From Prochlorococcus sp. AG-315-B03 (lineage in GTDB: Bacteria; Cyanobacteriota; Cyanobacteriia; PCC-6307; Cyanobiaceae): a stretch of 46,546 nt of DNA. The stretch is from the NCBI GenBank assembly GCA_003283745.1, contig QBWA01000006.1, positions 1-46,546 on the forward strand. Reading direction: 5' to 3'. The notes beneath the pieces are model-generated. The model did no database searches. It was not told where the DNA came from and saw nothing but the letters and a program-made list of their open reading frames with translations. The stretch's first letter is position 1. Each line of letters starts with the position of its first letter. Below, in pieces: positions 19,020 to 29,291 of this stretch. The translations under genes were made by a program, and so were the position numbers.

Positions 19020-19679
19020 TTAAATCAATCCGCTTAGCTGAGGCTGAATCAAAGTAGTTAGAAAAAACAAACCATCAACCCACAAAGTTGTAGTTAAAGC
19101 AGCACTTGCAACAAGCCAGGCATCACTTACATCAGAATGATTTAGAGATTGCTTCATCATCCAATTTGAAATTATAATTATCAACAGTGCAGCCAAAGCA
19201 ATGGATATAAGAGAAAATGGAGATACTAATTCACCTGCGGTAAGAGTTAACAGTTCAGAGGCCTCTGAAAAAGGAGCTTCCACAATATCGGGCCAAGATT
19301 TCATTACACCTGTTAAAACAATCATCACATCAGTAAAGGCTGTACCCAACAAAGAGGCCAAATAAAAACTCGCACCAATTTTCCAACGAGTATCAAGAAG
19401 AGTAATTGCTATTGGTAAAGCGATGGATTCAACAGGCAAATGCCAGACTGGATGTGCCCTTAACCAACCCCAAAAAAGGCATCCCCCCAACCAACTCCAA
19501 CTAATTCCAATCAAAAGCGAACCTATATCAGCCCATTTATAACTACTGACATGTAATAAATAAAATCCTAAAGTAAATATTACGAAGCTAAATAAAAGTG
19601 CCGAAAAAGGATAGACATGCACCCATGGAGCCTGCACAAAAACAGGCAAAACAACCATTATGCTAGTCCAAAATTGCAA
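19020..19679 (-). CDS. DUF3120 family membrane protein
   Basis: Multi-TM; FVQAPWVHVYPFSALLF...LRAHPVWHLPVESIALPIA. The frame stays open upstream of the TTG at 19679, so the start may lie further upstream. Confidence 0.7.
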   Translation of the reverse strand: MQFWTSIMVVLPVFVQAPWVHVYPFSALLFSFVIFTLGFYLLHVSSYKWADIGSLLIGISWSWLGGCLFWGWLRAHPVWHLPVESIALPIAITLLDTRWKIGASFYLASLLGTAFTDVMIVLTGVMKSWPDIVEAPFSEASELLTLTAGELVSPFSLISIALAALLIIIISNWMMKQSLNHSDVSDAWLVASAALTTTLWVDGLFFLTTLIQPQLSGLI

Positions 19680-19759
19680 AGTCCTTGGTTTGGAAAGATA
19701 GGAGTCTTCTGCTTTTAAGGGATTCTTAGTGAGATTTGAGTTAATCAGGATTAGAAAAA

Positions 19760-19936
19760 ATGAATGCTTTTAGCAAAAAGATATATATGAATTTACATTC
19801 AAGTCGATACCCTGAGCTAAATGTCTTCAAATTACAAACAATAAAAGAAAAAGATACTGAACTGAAAATCTCTTCAAAACCAATAATGGTCGACCGTTTT
19901 AGGAGCGATCTCCTTACAAACAAGAAAATTAACTGA
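19760..19936 (+). CDS. Possible 58-aa small protein
   Basis: MNAFSKKIYMNLHSSRYPELNVFKLQTIKEKDTELKISSKPIMVDRFRSDLLTNKKIN*; uninterrupted, no recognised family. Confidence 0.3.
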   Translation: MNAFSKKIYMNLHSSRYPELNVFKLQTIKEKDTELKISSKPIMVDRFRSDLLTNKKIN

Positions 19937-20081
19937 TTAAAAAATACAAAAAGCTTCCAATAACTAATAGAATTGTATTGATCGTTTCAGAGAAAAGATA
20001 TTTGACTATTCAATCTCAACTTTATTGTCTCAACCCAATAAACAAAAATAAAAAAAATTATCATGCAATTAAAGAGCCTAA

Positions 20082-21431
20082 ATGAGCAGGATAAATATAA
20101 ATAAAAACAAAATAAAGCCAGCTGTAATCGAATCGATAGAGCCTGGATCAATAGGTGAAGAAATCGGATTTGAAATCGGAGATCAATTAATCAGCATAAA
20201 TGGTATACAGCCAAGAGATATAATTGATTATAGATTCCTTATTGCAGAAGAGGAAATTAATTTAGAAATTGTCGATCAAAGAGATAATCATCATCAAATT
20301 AGTATAGAAAAAGATCATGATGATGGCCTAGGAATTTCTTTTACAGAAGCTTTATTTGATGGTCTTATGCAATGTAATAATCAATGTCCTTTTTGCTTTA
20401 TTGATCAACAACCTTTGGGAAAAAGAAGAAGCCTATATCTTAAAGATGATGATTTCAGGCTTAGTTTTTTATATGGGTCTTATCTAACTTTGACAAACCT
20501 ATCAGAGAACGATTGGTTAAGAATTGAGAAGCAAAGATTAACTCCCTTATTTGTATCTGTACATGCAACTGAACCATCTTTAAGAGCTAAGTTATTACGG
20601 AATCCAAATGCTATAAATCTTTTAAGCCAACTACACTGGTTCTCGGAAAAAAAACTACAAATTCATGCACAAATAGTAGTCTGTCCAACCAAGAATGATG
20701 GAAAAGCTTTAGAAAGAACTTTAAAAGATCTTTTTAGTTTTGCTGAAGGAGATTCTCCAGCTGTACTTTCAGCGGCAGTCGTACCTGTAGGTTTAACCAA
20801 ATTCCGTCCTCCCAATGATGGATTAGTACCTGTTGATTCTAATTGCGCAGAAAGAGTAATTGATCTAGTAGAAAAACTGCAAAGAATCTTTCAAAAATCA
20901 ATAGGCTCTCGTTTTGCATGGTTATCAGATGAATGGTATTTAATTGCAAAAAGATCATTACCTATTTTAAGCTCATATGAAGATTTTCCTCAGAAAGAAA
21001 ATGGAGTCGGGAGTATTAGAAGTTTTCTTAAGGCAATGGATCTAGTCACCCGAAATCTTCCTAAAAGACTTAACAAAAAGCGTACTTGTAGCTGGGTAGT
21101 AGGAAAACTTGTTGAAAATGAATTAATGACAACTTCCAATCGATTAAATCAAATTAAGAATTTAACTATTTATCTTCATGGACTTTCGAGTCCTTATTGG
21201 GGGCAAGAGCAAATAGTAACTGGTCTTCTCACAGGTAAAGACTTATTAGAGGGGCTCCAAGACAAAGAGTTAGGAGAAGAACTACTCCTTCCTTCTGTAA
21301 TGTTAAGACAAGGTGAAAAAATTTTTCTTGATGACATGACTCTTCAAGAGCTCTGTTCTTCACTTAATGTATCTATACGAATTGTTCATGATGCAGAAGA
21401 CATTGTGAATGGAGCGCTAGGTATAGCTTAA
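20082..21431 (+). CDS. DUF512/TIGR03279-type cyanobacterial FeS/PDZ protein
   Basis: PDZ-like PAVIESIEPGSIGEEIGFEIGDQLISINGIQPRDIIDYRFL, then GLMQCNNQCPFCFIDQQPLGKRRSLYLKDDDFRLSFLYGSYLTLTNL. Confidence 0.9.
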   Translation: MSRININKNKIKPAVIESIEPGSIGEEIGFEIGDQLISINGIQPRDIIDYRFLIAEEEINLEIVDQRDNHHQISIEKDHDDGLGISFTEALFDGLMQCNNQCPFCFIDQQPLGKRRSLYLKDDDFRLSFLYGSYLTLTNLSENDWLRIEKQRLTPLFVSVHATEPSLRAKLLRNPNAINLLSQLHWFSEKKLQIHAQIVVCPTKNDGKALERTLKDLFSFAEGDSPAVLSAAVVPVGLTKFRPPNDGLVPVDSNCAERVIDLVEKLQRIFQKSIGSRFAWLSDEWYLIAKRSLPILSSYEDFPQKENGVGSIRSFLKAMDLVTRNLPKRLNKKRTCSWVVGKLVENELMTTSNRLNQIKNLTIYLHGLSSPYWGQEQIVTGLLTGKDLLEGLQDKELGEELLLPSVMLRQGEKIFLDDMTLQELCSSLNVSIRIVHDAEDIVNGALGIA

Positions 21432-21468
21432 TGGCTTTACTAAATTCAACTCAATTTTTCTTATATCC

Positions 21469-23067
21469 ATGGGGAGAGTGAAAAGAAAATTTCTCATTGT
21501 TGCAGGGTTATTCCTATCTGGAGTTAATCCTCTATGGGCAACCAACAGTAATTCAATAAATTCATATTCAAAACAACTAAGTTTAATCAACCAAAAGCAA
21601 AATCAGAATAAGGAACTATCTCAAATTAACAAGGGGAAAGTTTTGTATGAATTATCTCCCCCAAACAATCTTTCTCTTCCTTCTAGGGAAAGAGAAGTTT
21701 CTATAAAAAGTTTTGAAAGTGTTAATTTAGATGAATTAGAAACTATACTTGTAAATAATAATCCATCCATCAAACTTTACAAAGAAAGAATTAATCAGGC
21801 TAAGTCATTATTGAGAGCATCACTTTCATCTTGGTATCCAACGTTAAATCTTTCAGCAAACGGAATACCACAATATTTCGAATCAAATAATTATTATGAT
21901 TCTAATCTAAGCTCAGATACTTCTAGTAAAAGATGGAGTTCTTCTATAAGTGCAACAATTCAATGGGATTTAATAAATCCTGCAAGAGTTCCTGAAATAG
22001 CCGCTGCAAGAGATAGTTTTGAACAAGCTAAACATAATTATTCTATTATTTTAAGAGACTTAAAATTAGAAGCATATAAACGTTATTATAATCTTCAAAA
22101 AGCAAATGAAGAAATAAAGGTAGCAAAAAAATCTATAGAGTCATCTTCTTTTGGATTACAAGATGCAGAAATTAGATTCGAATCAGGTATTGGAACAAAA
22201 TTAGAAGTGCTAGAAGCAAAATCACAATTAGCAAGAGATGAACAACTTCTAAATATTAAAATAGGTGATCAGAAAATTGGTCAGAGATCTCTTGCGGAAT
22301 TACTCAATCTTCCTGAAGATGTGACACCATTAATTGGTTCAGAGACTAGAGTAATGGGAATATGGGATACAACATTAGAAGAAAGTATTATCTCAGCTTA
22401 TTCAATGCGTGAAGAACTTGATAACCTTCTTTTGGATATTTCTATTAGTAAAAATAATGCCAAAGTCGCTCTTGCAGCAGCTCGACCCAAAGTAAGTTTA
22501 GTAAATACATTTAGTTCAACAATTTCAAAAGGAGAATTAAACAAAGTCTCACCCAATATTAACAACGGATCCTCAACTATATCGAATACGATAGGAATTA
22601 ATGCCTCTTGGTATATATTTGATGGAGGCAGTTCTAGATCACAATATAACTACAATAAAAGTAAAGCAGAAGAAGCAAAACTAAAATTTGCTTTAAAAAG
22701 AGCTCAAATAAGAAAAGAAGTTGAAGAAATCTTTTTCAAGTTAGAATCAGCTAAATTGAATATCACATCTTCTTATTCAGAAGTTCTTTCCACAAGAGAA
22801 TCTCTTAGACTTGCAAAACTAAGATATAAAGCAGGCATTACTGCCCAAAGAGAAGTGGTAAACAATCAAAGAGATTTAACTGACTCTGAAGTCAGATATA
22901 TTATTTCTGTCACTAGTTACAACACCTTGTTAGCTGATCTAAGTAGAAAAACCGGTTTAAATAACATCAAGCCTTGTGATATTAAGGTCAAAAACCTGGA
23001 TGATCAAAGTTTAGAAAACCCTCAAATACTTAAAGCGTCTAAATTAATTCCATTGTGTCAACTTTAA
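21469..23067 (+). CDS. TolC-family outer membrane efflux protein
   Basis: Signal-like N-terminus; two OEP-type coiled-coil repeats with SLLRASLSSWYPTLNLSANG and WYIFDGGSSRSQYN. Confidence 0.9.
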   Translation: MGRVKRKFLIVAGLFLSGVNPLWATNSNSINSYSKQLSLINQKQNQNKELSQINKGKVLYELSPPNNLSLPSREREVSIKSFESVNLDELETILVNNNPSIKLYKERINQAKSLLRASLSSWYPTLNLSANGIPQYFESNNYYDSNLSSDTSSKRWSSSISATIQWDLINPARVPEIAAARDSFEQAKHNYSIILRDLKLEAYKRYYNLQKANEEIKVAKKSIESSSFGLQDAEIRFESGIGTKLEVLEAKSQLARDEQLLNIKIGDQKIGQRSLAELLNLPEDVTPLIGSETRVMGIWDTTLEESIISAYSMREELDNLLLDISISKNNAKVALAAARPKVSLVNTFSSTISKGELNKVSPNINNGSSTISNTIGINASWYIFDGGSSRSQYNYNKSKAEEAKLKFALKRAQIRKEVEEIFFKLESAKLNITSSYSEVLSTRESLRLAKLRYKAGITAQREVVNNQRDLTDSEVRYIISVTSYNTLLADLSRKTGLNNIKPCDIKVKNLDDQSLENPQILKASKLIPLCQL

Positions 23068-23073
23068 GATCGT

Positions 23074-23904
23074 GTGCAAGAAACTATGAGTATGAACCAA
23101 ATACCTAATTCTCTGAATAGCTCTCAGCTTGAATCAATTAATGATCTAATAAATCACGTTGGCCAAAGACAACTTAAGGACTTTGGTCAAATCAATTCAG
23201 ACTTAAAGCCAGATGGAACATTAATCACTGAATGCGATAGATGGAGTGATCAAACAATTGTTGCAGGACTGGACACAATTGCTAAAGGAGAGGGCGTCCT
23301 AAGCGAAGAAGGTAATAAATTAATTCCTAATTCTTCTGCTTATTGGGTTGTTGACCCTTTAGATGGGACAACAAATTTTGCGGCAGGTATTCCATATTGG
23401 GCAATATCCATAGCCCGTTTTATTAATGGATCTCCTGAAACGGCTTTCCTTGACATACCAGCACTAAAAAAGAGAATCGTGGCAATTAAAGGAAAAGGAG
23501 TATGGTTAAACGATAAACCACTTAAGCCAGAAGCACGTCTCAAGAAAAATAGCGACTGTATTTCTCTCTGCAGCCGATCTATTAAAGTTTTACAAATGAA
23601 ACCAGAACAATCTTTTCCAGGAAAAATTAGATTACTTGGTGTCTCTAGTTTAAATATGACTAGTGTTGCTATTGGGCAAACAGTTGCTGCTCTTGAGGCT
23701 ACTCCAAAGATCTGGGATATAGCAGCCGCTTGGCTAATACTGGAAGAACTTAATTGTTTAATCAAATGGTTAGACACAAATCCACAAAATATTCAGCCTG
23801 GAAAGGATCTTACAACTACAAATTTTCCATTATTAACCGCATCTTCAGAAGATCAATTAAAGAAAATGCTTCCTTGGTCTAGCGCCTTAATTAAAACAAA
23901 TTAA
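23074..23904 (+). CDS. Inositol monophosphatase family protein
   Basis: LSEEGN, WVVDPLDGTTNFAAGIPYWAISIA, WDIAAAWLILEE motifs. Confidence 0.93.
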   Translation: MQETMSMNQIPNSLNSSQLESINDLINHVGQRQLKDFGQINSDLKPDGTLITECDRWSDQTIVAGLDTIAKGEGVLSEEGNKLIPNSSAYWVVDPLDGTTNFAAGIPYWAISIARFINGSPETAFLDIPALKKRIVAIKGKGVWLNDKPLKPEARLKKNSDCISLCSRSIKVLQMKPEQSFPGKIRLLGVSSLNMTSVAIGQTVAALEATPKIWDIAAAWLILEELNCLIKWLDTNPQNIQPGKDLTTTNFPLLTASSEDQLKKMLPWSSALIKTN

Positions 23905-24059
23905 CTTTTTAATAACAATTCAATTATATGAGAATCTAGTCTTTGACAAATAGTTAATTGCCTACAAGACAAATTACTATTAAATTCAAATCGAGAAACT
24001 TATGCCAGAAAACTCCTCTCAGAAAGAGGTAGCTTAACAACAAACTTTTCAGAACCAAA

Positions 24060-24974
24060 GTGGGATTAAATTGGAGTAAAAAAGCAAGATGGTTCGTTAG
24101 CACCCTTTGGCGGGCTTATGAAAGATGGTCCAAATGTGATTGCGTGGACTTGAGCGCAGCTTTTGCGTATTACACTCTTCAGTCATTTTTTCCAATCTTG
24201 CTCATATCACTTTCAGTTGCGTCCTGGTTCTTAGGCAAGCAGCAAGGTTTAGATCAACAAATTATTGAATTAGCTGCTCAAGTATTACCACCCTCTGTAG
24301 TTGGTTTAGTAGATACAACCTTAGTAAAATTAGTGAATCAAGGTTTTGGAGCTGGAATACTTGGAGCAATGTTTTTAATGATCACCGCAGGCAATGCATA
24401 TTTAACACTACAAAGAGGAGCAGATAGATTATGGGAAGATGTTTTACCAGTTAAGACAAAACCTGATCCACTAAGAATTCAAGCATTTCGATTCATTAGA
24501 AATCGAATAGAAGCATTTTTTGTAGTTCTATTGGTTGGTTTTTTAATGGTTATAGATCAAATTAGTGCGAATTTCAGAATGATTCCTGGAGCTGTATTAG
24601 AAGAATTATCTAGTACTAACCCATGGTTTGCAAAGTTAATGTCAAATATACCTGTGCTGCAAGTTGGACAATTTATTCTTCCTTTACTTGGTTTCTCAAC
24701 TATGGCATTACTTCTACAAGGCTTACTTCCTAGTCGAAGAGTACCTTTGAAACCATTAATTCCTGGAGCGTTAATGATTGGTACTCTCCTAACCATTCTA
24801 AATTTGGCAGTGAGCAGAAGTATTCTCTCCTTAGGTTCAAGATTTCAAGCTTACGGTTTCATAGGAGGTGTTTTAGTATTAACTTTATGGGTCTGGATGG
24901 TAGGAGTTATTATTTATTTCGGACAATGTTGGAGTGTCGTTCTTGCAAGTATGCGACGGAATAAATACATCTGA
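24060..24974 (+). CDS. YihY/BrkB family membrane protein (formerly 'ribonuclease BN')
   Basis: GTG start; LSAAFAYYTLQSFFPILLISLSVA, VLTLWVWMVGVIIYFGQCWSVVLA. Confidence 0.9.
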   Translation: MGLNWSKKARWFVSTLWRAYERWSKCDCVDLSAAFAYYTLQSFFPILLISLSVASWFLGKQQGLDQQIIELAAQVLPPSVVGLVDTTLVKLVNQGFGAGILGAMFLMITAGNAYLTLQRGADRLWEDVLPVKTKPDPLRIQAFRFIRNRIEAFFVVLLVGFLMVIDQISANFRMIPGAVLEELSSTNPWFAKLMSNIPVLQVGQFILPLLGFSTMALLLQGLLPSRRVPLKPLIPGALMIGTLLTILNLAVSRSILSLGSRFQAYGFIGGVLVLTLWVWMVGVIIYFGQCWSVVLASMRRNKYI

Positions 24975-25041
24975 GAAAAACAAACAAACCCAAAAGCAAA
25001 TTTTAAATTAGAATATAAAAAGTAAAAGGTACAAGTTAAAG

Positions 25042-25368
25042 ATGAAAAAGCCATCATCATTAATATGGATGGCGTTATTCTTTATTGTAATTTTACCTAC
25101 GCCAGTAGGAAAATTTATTTTTGATTTAGCTGGTGGAATATTTCTCTTTCTAGCACTTCTTCCTATCATCCTTGGAGGAGTTGGATGGTTAAGCTGGAAA
25201 ATAATTAAAGCAAAAGCCAAAACTTGCGAAGCTTGCGGTTCAAGTTTTTTCAATAATCAAGCTATTTGTCCTATATGTGGCGAAAAGGTCACAAGTGCTG
25301 AACAAAGTTTTGACAATATACCTGCAAGTTCTGCAACTATTGATATAAAGCCAGAAGAGATAAAGTAA
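25042..25368 (+). CDS. Small membrane protein with zinc-ribbon-like C-terminus
   Basis: Hydrophobic helices followed by CEACGSSFFNNQAICPICGEK (two CxxC). Confidence 0.7.
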   Translation: MKKPSSLIWMALFFIVILPTPVGKFIFDLAGGIFLFLALLPIILGGVGWLSWKIIKAKAKTCEACGSSFFNNQAICPICGEKVTSAEQSFDNIPASSATIDIKPEEIK

Positions 25369-25370
25369 TC

Positions 25371-25664
25371 TTATAAATCAATACTTAAATTTTCTGGACT
25401 TATTTCATAAATCTCTTGCTCCACAGTTTCCAGCAGAGTATTACAATGCTCAAGTAGAATATTTCCTTTGATATAATTATCTTGAATATTATCTAAAGAA
25501 ATATTATCGTCCTGCATCTTTAATAAAATAGATTCCAAAGTCTCTATAGATTCTTCATAGCTAAGAGCTTCAATTTCTTTTTTCCAGGATTGAATAGTCT
25601 TTGCGAGAGGATTTTTTTTAGATAAGGCAAAATTTTTCTTTGAAGAGTATTTTTTATCTGGCAT
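25371..25664 (-). CDS. xseB: Exodeoxyribonuclease VII small subunit
   Basis: SYEESIETLESILLKMQDDNISLDNIQDNYIKGNILLEHCNTLLETVEQEI; adjacent to xseA. Confidence 0.88.
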   Translation of the reverse strand: MPDKKYSSKKNFALSKKNPLAKTIQSWKKEIEALSYEESIETLESILLKMQDDNISLDNIQDNYIKGNILLEHCNTLLETVEQEIYEISPENLSIDL

Positions 25665-25688
25665 GAAATCTATAATTGTTTGCTAAAA

Positions 25689-26852
25689 TTATATCTTATC
25701 ATAATTAATATTATCTACCTTTGTAGATATTTTTCCATCAACAAGCTGAATTGACAAAGCATCATTTCTATTAATATCTTTAACACTAAATATAGTTTCT
25801 CCCGTTACATTGGTAACTATTGAAAAACCCCTTTTAAGCCATCTAGAAGGGGAAAGTGCCTCAAAAAGTTGATGCATATTCTTAATTTGATTTCTTTTAG
25901 CTTTAATTATTATTAAGGGTGAGTGAGATTGAAAAATCCTTTTTTTTGAAATTAAAGAATTCTTTTTATTTTTAAAAAACCAATAAAAATACTCTTGCAT
26001 TCGCTTTTTACTCTCTAAAATATTACTTATAGCAATCTCTCTACTTGGTAATAAATCAACTATTGAAGCTGTTGGGGTAGCGGAACTATGATCTGAAACA
26101 AGATCAGCAATTGTCAGGTCATCTTCATGACCAATTCCAGTAACTATAGGAATGGGAAATGTAGCTATTTCTCTAGCTAGTAATTCATTATCAAACAACA
26201 TTAAATCTTCTCTACTTCCACCACCTCTAGCAATTACTAATGCATTTATTCCTAATTTATTTGATAATTTTAATTTACTCAATGTCAATATTATTTCTTT
26301 TTGATTATTACCCTGAACTGGAATAGGAAACACAAATAGTTTGGTCAAAGGCCATCTTTCCTTAGCTGTTCTCAAAATGTCAGCCAAAGCTGAACTAGGA
26401 ACACTTGTGAGAATTCCAATTGATTTAGGATATTTAGGTAATTTTTTTCGTAGTGATTGATCCATTAAACCTTCTTTTATTAGCTTCGATTTAACTATTT
26501 CAAACTGCTTTAATACAGTTGAAATACTTGCCTTAATATCAAAAATCTGAACAGATATTCTTGCTTGAGACTCCCAGAAATTTAATTTCCCAACAACTAA
26601 AACTCCATCATCATCTTTTGGCAAAAACTTTAATGATTTTAATCTTGAAGACCATACAACTCCATCTATCCTTGCATTACCATCAGTAAGAGTGACCCAT
26701 AAATGACCTTTTTTGATTTGGGCCTTTGAAACTGTTGCATTCAATGTAAATATTGGAGCAAATCCTCTTGAAAGTAAAAGCCCAATAGACTCATTCAATT
26801 CCGAAATAGTATATGTAGGTAAAGATTCATTATTTGAGTTATTATTAATCAA
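25689..26852 (-). CDS. xseA: Exodeoxyribonuclease VII large subunit
   Basis: YTISELNESI, IGILTSVPSSALADIL, ALVIARGGGSREDLMLFDNE, PIVTGIGHEDDLTIADLVSDHSSATPTASI. Confidence 0.95.
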   Translation of the reverse strand: MINNNSNNESLPTYTISELNESIGLLLSRGFAPIFTLNATVSKAQIKKGHLWVTLTDGNARIDGVVWSSRLKSLKFLPKDDDGVLVVGKLNFWESQARISVQIFDIKASISTVLKQFEIVKSKLIKEGLMDQSLRKKLPKYPKSIGILTSVPSSALADILRTAKERWPLTKLFVFPIPVQGNNQKEIILTLSKLKLSNKLGINALVIARGGGSREDLMLFDNELLAREIATFPIPIVTGIGHEDDLTIADLVSDHSSATPTASIVDLLPSREIAISNILESKKRMQEYFYWFFKNKKNSLISKKRIFQSHSPLIIIKAKRNQIKNMHQLFEALSPSRWLKRGFSIVTNVTGETIFSVKDINRNDALSIQLVDGKISTKVDNINYDKI

Positions 26853-26931
26853 TTTATTTATATGATCAGAGGTGAAAATTTATATAAATATAAAAATAAA
26901 TAAAGAACTAAACACAATTAAAACAAAAATT

Positions 26932-27078
26932 TTAACCTATACCCATCTGAGTTAAAATTCCTTGACCTGTTAAAAGTTCAGTTGTTAAACCAATTAATAT
27001 TCCTAGCATTGCTAAGCGGCCATTCCATATTTCAGCAAAATTAACAAACCCATAACGCGGTTCTAAGTTATTAGACAT
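26932..27078 (-). CDS. High-light-inducible protein (Hli/Scp, single-helix chlorophyll a/b-binding-like)
   Basis: 48 aa: MSNNLEPRYGFVNFAEIWNGRLAMLGILIGLTTELLTGQGILTQMGIG*; E-x-x-N-G-R-x-A-M-x-G LHC motif. Not in ORF track. Confidence 0.92.
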   Translation of the reverse strand: MSNNLEPRYGFVNFAEIWNGRLAMLGILIGLTTELLTGQGILTQMGIG

Positions 27079-27182
27079 TTTAAAACCTCAAGTAAATACA
27101 TATTACTAAAGAAATGCTCTATTATGAGAAATTAAATGCTTTTACTCATCTTATTATTCGACCTTTTCAATATGCAATAAAT

Positions 27183-27608
27183 TCAACGTACATGTCTGGC
27201 ACCATCAACTGGATGGTAATCATCACCAGTAAGTTCTTCGTAAATAATGGCAGGCAGTCCTGTCTCAAACATCGTTTGAAGAGCTTCTTTTAAAAATGGA
27301 TTCCATCCACCAGTACTAACTTCGCCATGCCTAACTGTCCAATCCCATGTTCCTTGCAAATCTCTTGGCATCCTGCCTTCTCTATCCCTTCTAGCAACTA
27401 AATCAAGCGATTCAACTAATCCAACTTGAATAGGGTCCTTACCATAAGAAGGGGTAAGACTTAATTCAAGTCTCACAGGATCTTCTTTTACCAATTTAAG
27501 TCGAAACCTTGGAGGCAATTTTAAAGACTTCAAAACTGAAGCAACTATGCGTGTTCTTTGTTCCAAAAGTAAAACCTCTTTGAATTCTATTGAATGTGAA
27601 ATATACAA
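27183..27608 (-). CDS. Conserved cyanobacterial protein (true start probably internal, at ...LEQRTRIV)
   Basis: Intact ORF; EQRTRIVASVLKSLKLPPRFRLKLVKEDPVRLELSLTPSYGKDPIQVGLVESLDLVARRDREGRMPRDLQGTWDWTVRHGEVSTGGWNPF. Confidence 0.65.
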   Translation of the reverse strand: MYISHSIEFKEVLLLEQRTRIVASVLKSLKLPPRFRLKLVKEDPVRLELSLTPSYGKDPIQVGLVESLDLVARRDREGRMPRDLQGTWDWTVRHGEVSTGGWNPFLKEALQTMFETGLPAIIYEELTGDDYHPVDGARHVR

Positions 27609-27625
27609 AAAAATCTAATGAAAAA

Positions 27626-27898
27626 TTATTCAGAAGGCTTTTCAAATGATTTTGGAGGATCATTGTCCTTAGAAAAGCGTACTGTAAGTAAATCTTCATC
27701 TGTAATATGACCTTCTGTATTAAGCAACTCCGGATGAATAGTTACCCGCCCAGTCCTATCCTCATTTAATTGAGTTGAAAATGATTTTATTTTTTTATTT
27801 GAGTGATCTACAAAAAAACCATTAAACATCACCCTTGCAGCAAGAAACAACAGGAGAAAAACTGAAATACCATAGAAGAAAGGGAAAAGATTGCTCAA
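27626..27898 (-). CDS. DUF2973-like small membrane protein
   Basis: LLFLAARVMFNGFF..., DRTGRVTIHPELLNTEGHITDEDLLTVRFS. Confidence 0.7.
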   Translation of the reverse strand: MSNLFPFFYGISVFLLLFLAARVMFNGFFVDHSNKKIKSFSTQLNEDRTGRVTIHPELLNTEGHITDEDLLTVRFSKDNDPPKSFEKPSE

Positions 27899-28059
27899 AA
27901 TGAAAAGTAGTAGAGTTGATCAACTCATCAAGCATGAAAAAAAAATTTGTTTTCTTTCACACATTCTTTAAGTTTATTATATGATATTTTTAAAAATTTG
28001 TGAGTAGTAGATAGCTACTATAAATAGAGAAAAATGCTCAGGCGAAAGTTTCTTAAAGA

Positions 28060-29244
28060 ATGATGAAAGAGCTACAAAAACAACAACAAATCCATAAGAA
28101 AATAAAGAATAAAAGTAAAAAAAACTTTAGACTTATTCTCCTACTAGTTTTATTTTCTTATAACTTCAGTTTCGATGCCCCACTTAATGCAATTGAGGTA
28201 CCTGTAAAAACACAACAAAATTTAAATAAGCAATCATTTGTATCAAGAGCTTTAACTAGAAGTGGAGATGCAGTAGTAACAATAGAAACAGAGAGAAAGG
28301 TATTTTCTTCAAGGGAAAAGTTATTACCTCCGGAGATTCTTACAGACCCATATTTTGAACGCTTGTTTGGACTTAGAGGGCAACTACAAATTCCAAGGTC
28401 TCGAATTGAAAAAGGTCAAGGTAGTGGAGTAATTTTCTCTGAGGAAGGACTTGTTCTAACTAACGCTCATGTTGTTGAAAAAACTGACCAACTGATAGTT
28501 GGTTTATCTGATGGAAGAAGAGTTATTGGTCGTGTAATAGGGCAAGATTCATTAACAGACCTTGCAGTTATCCAACTTGAATCAAAAGGTCCGTGGCCTA
28601 TAGCTCCGCTAGGTGATTCTAACAATCTAAAAGTAGGAGATTGGGCAATAGCAGTAGGAAATCCTTTTGGATTAGAAAATACAGTAACTTTAGGAATTAT
28701 TAGCAACCTCAATAGAGATGTAGCGCAACTCGGTGTCTCAGATAAAAGAATTAACTTAATTCAAACAGATGCAGCTATCAATCCGGGAAATTCTGGAGGT
28801 CCGTTATTAAACTCCACTGGAGAAGTTATTGGAATTAATACCCTTATTCGTTCTGGTCCAGGTGCAGGATTAGGTTTTGCAATTCCAATAAATAGAGTCA
28901 AAAAAATTGCTAAAGACTTAATAAAGAATGGAAGAGCTAAACATCCAATGATTGGGATAACTCTTGCAAGCAATATCAAACAAAAGAGCAACTTTTTATC
29001 ACAAAGAGAAAATGGAGCTATTATTAAATATCTAGTACCTAAAGGGCCTGCTGAAAAAGGCGGTTTAGAGATAGAGGATGTCATAATTTCAATCAATGGA
29101 AAAAAAATATTAACTCCAAATGATGTAGTAAATATAATCAATGAAAATGATTTAAAGACACCTCTTGAAATTACAATATCAAGAAATAATAGAACGCAAA
29201 GAAAATTTGTCCAGCCAATTGATATTTATGATCTGCAATTCTGA
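28060..29244 (+). CDS. HtrA/Deg-family serine protease with PDZ domain
   Basis: GQGSGVIFSEEGLVLTNAHVVE (His), DSLTDLAVIQL (Asp), INPGNSGGPLLN (Ser), C-terminal PDZ. Confidence 0.95.
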   Translation: MMKELQKQQQIHKKIKNKSKKNFRLILLLVLFSYNFSFDAPLNAIEVPVKTQQNLNKQSFVSRALTRSGDAVVTIETERKVFSSREKLLPPEILTDPYFERLFGLRGQLQIPRSRIEKGQGSGVIFSEEGLVLTNAHVVEKTDQLIVGLSDGRRVIGRVIGQDSLTDLAVIQLESKGPWPIAPLGDSNNLKVGDWAIAVGNPFGLENTVTLGIISNLNRDVAQLGVSDKRINLIQTDAAINPGNSGGPLLNSTGEVIGINTLIRSGPGAGLGFAIPINRVKKIAKDLIKNGRAKHPMIGITLASNIKQKSNFLSQRENGAIIKYLVPKGPAEKGGLEIEDVIISINGKKILTPNDVVNIINENDLKTPLEITISRNNRTQRKFVQPIDIYDLQF

Positions 29245-29291
29245 TTAAAATATTTTCAACTTCAAATAAAAATTTTTATCATTATTTTTTA

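Noticed and set aside
23340-23777. 145-aa minus ORF
   Set aside because: Long, but fully antisense to the inositol monophosphatase gene and without recognisable motifs.
28467-29141. Minus ORFs within the HtrA gene
   Set aside because: Antisense shadows; composition mirrors the protease codons.
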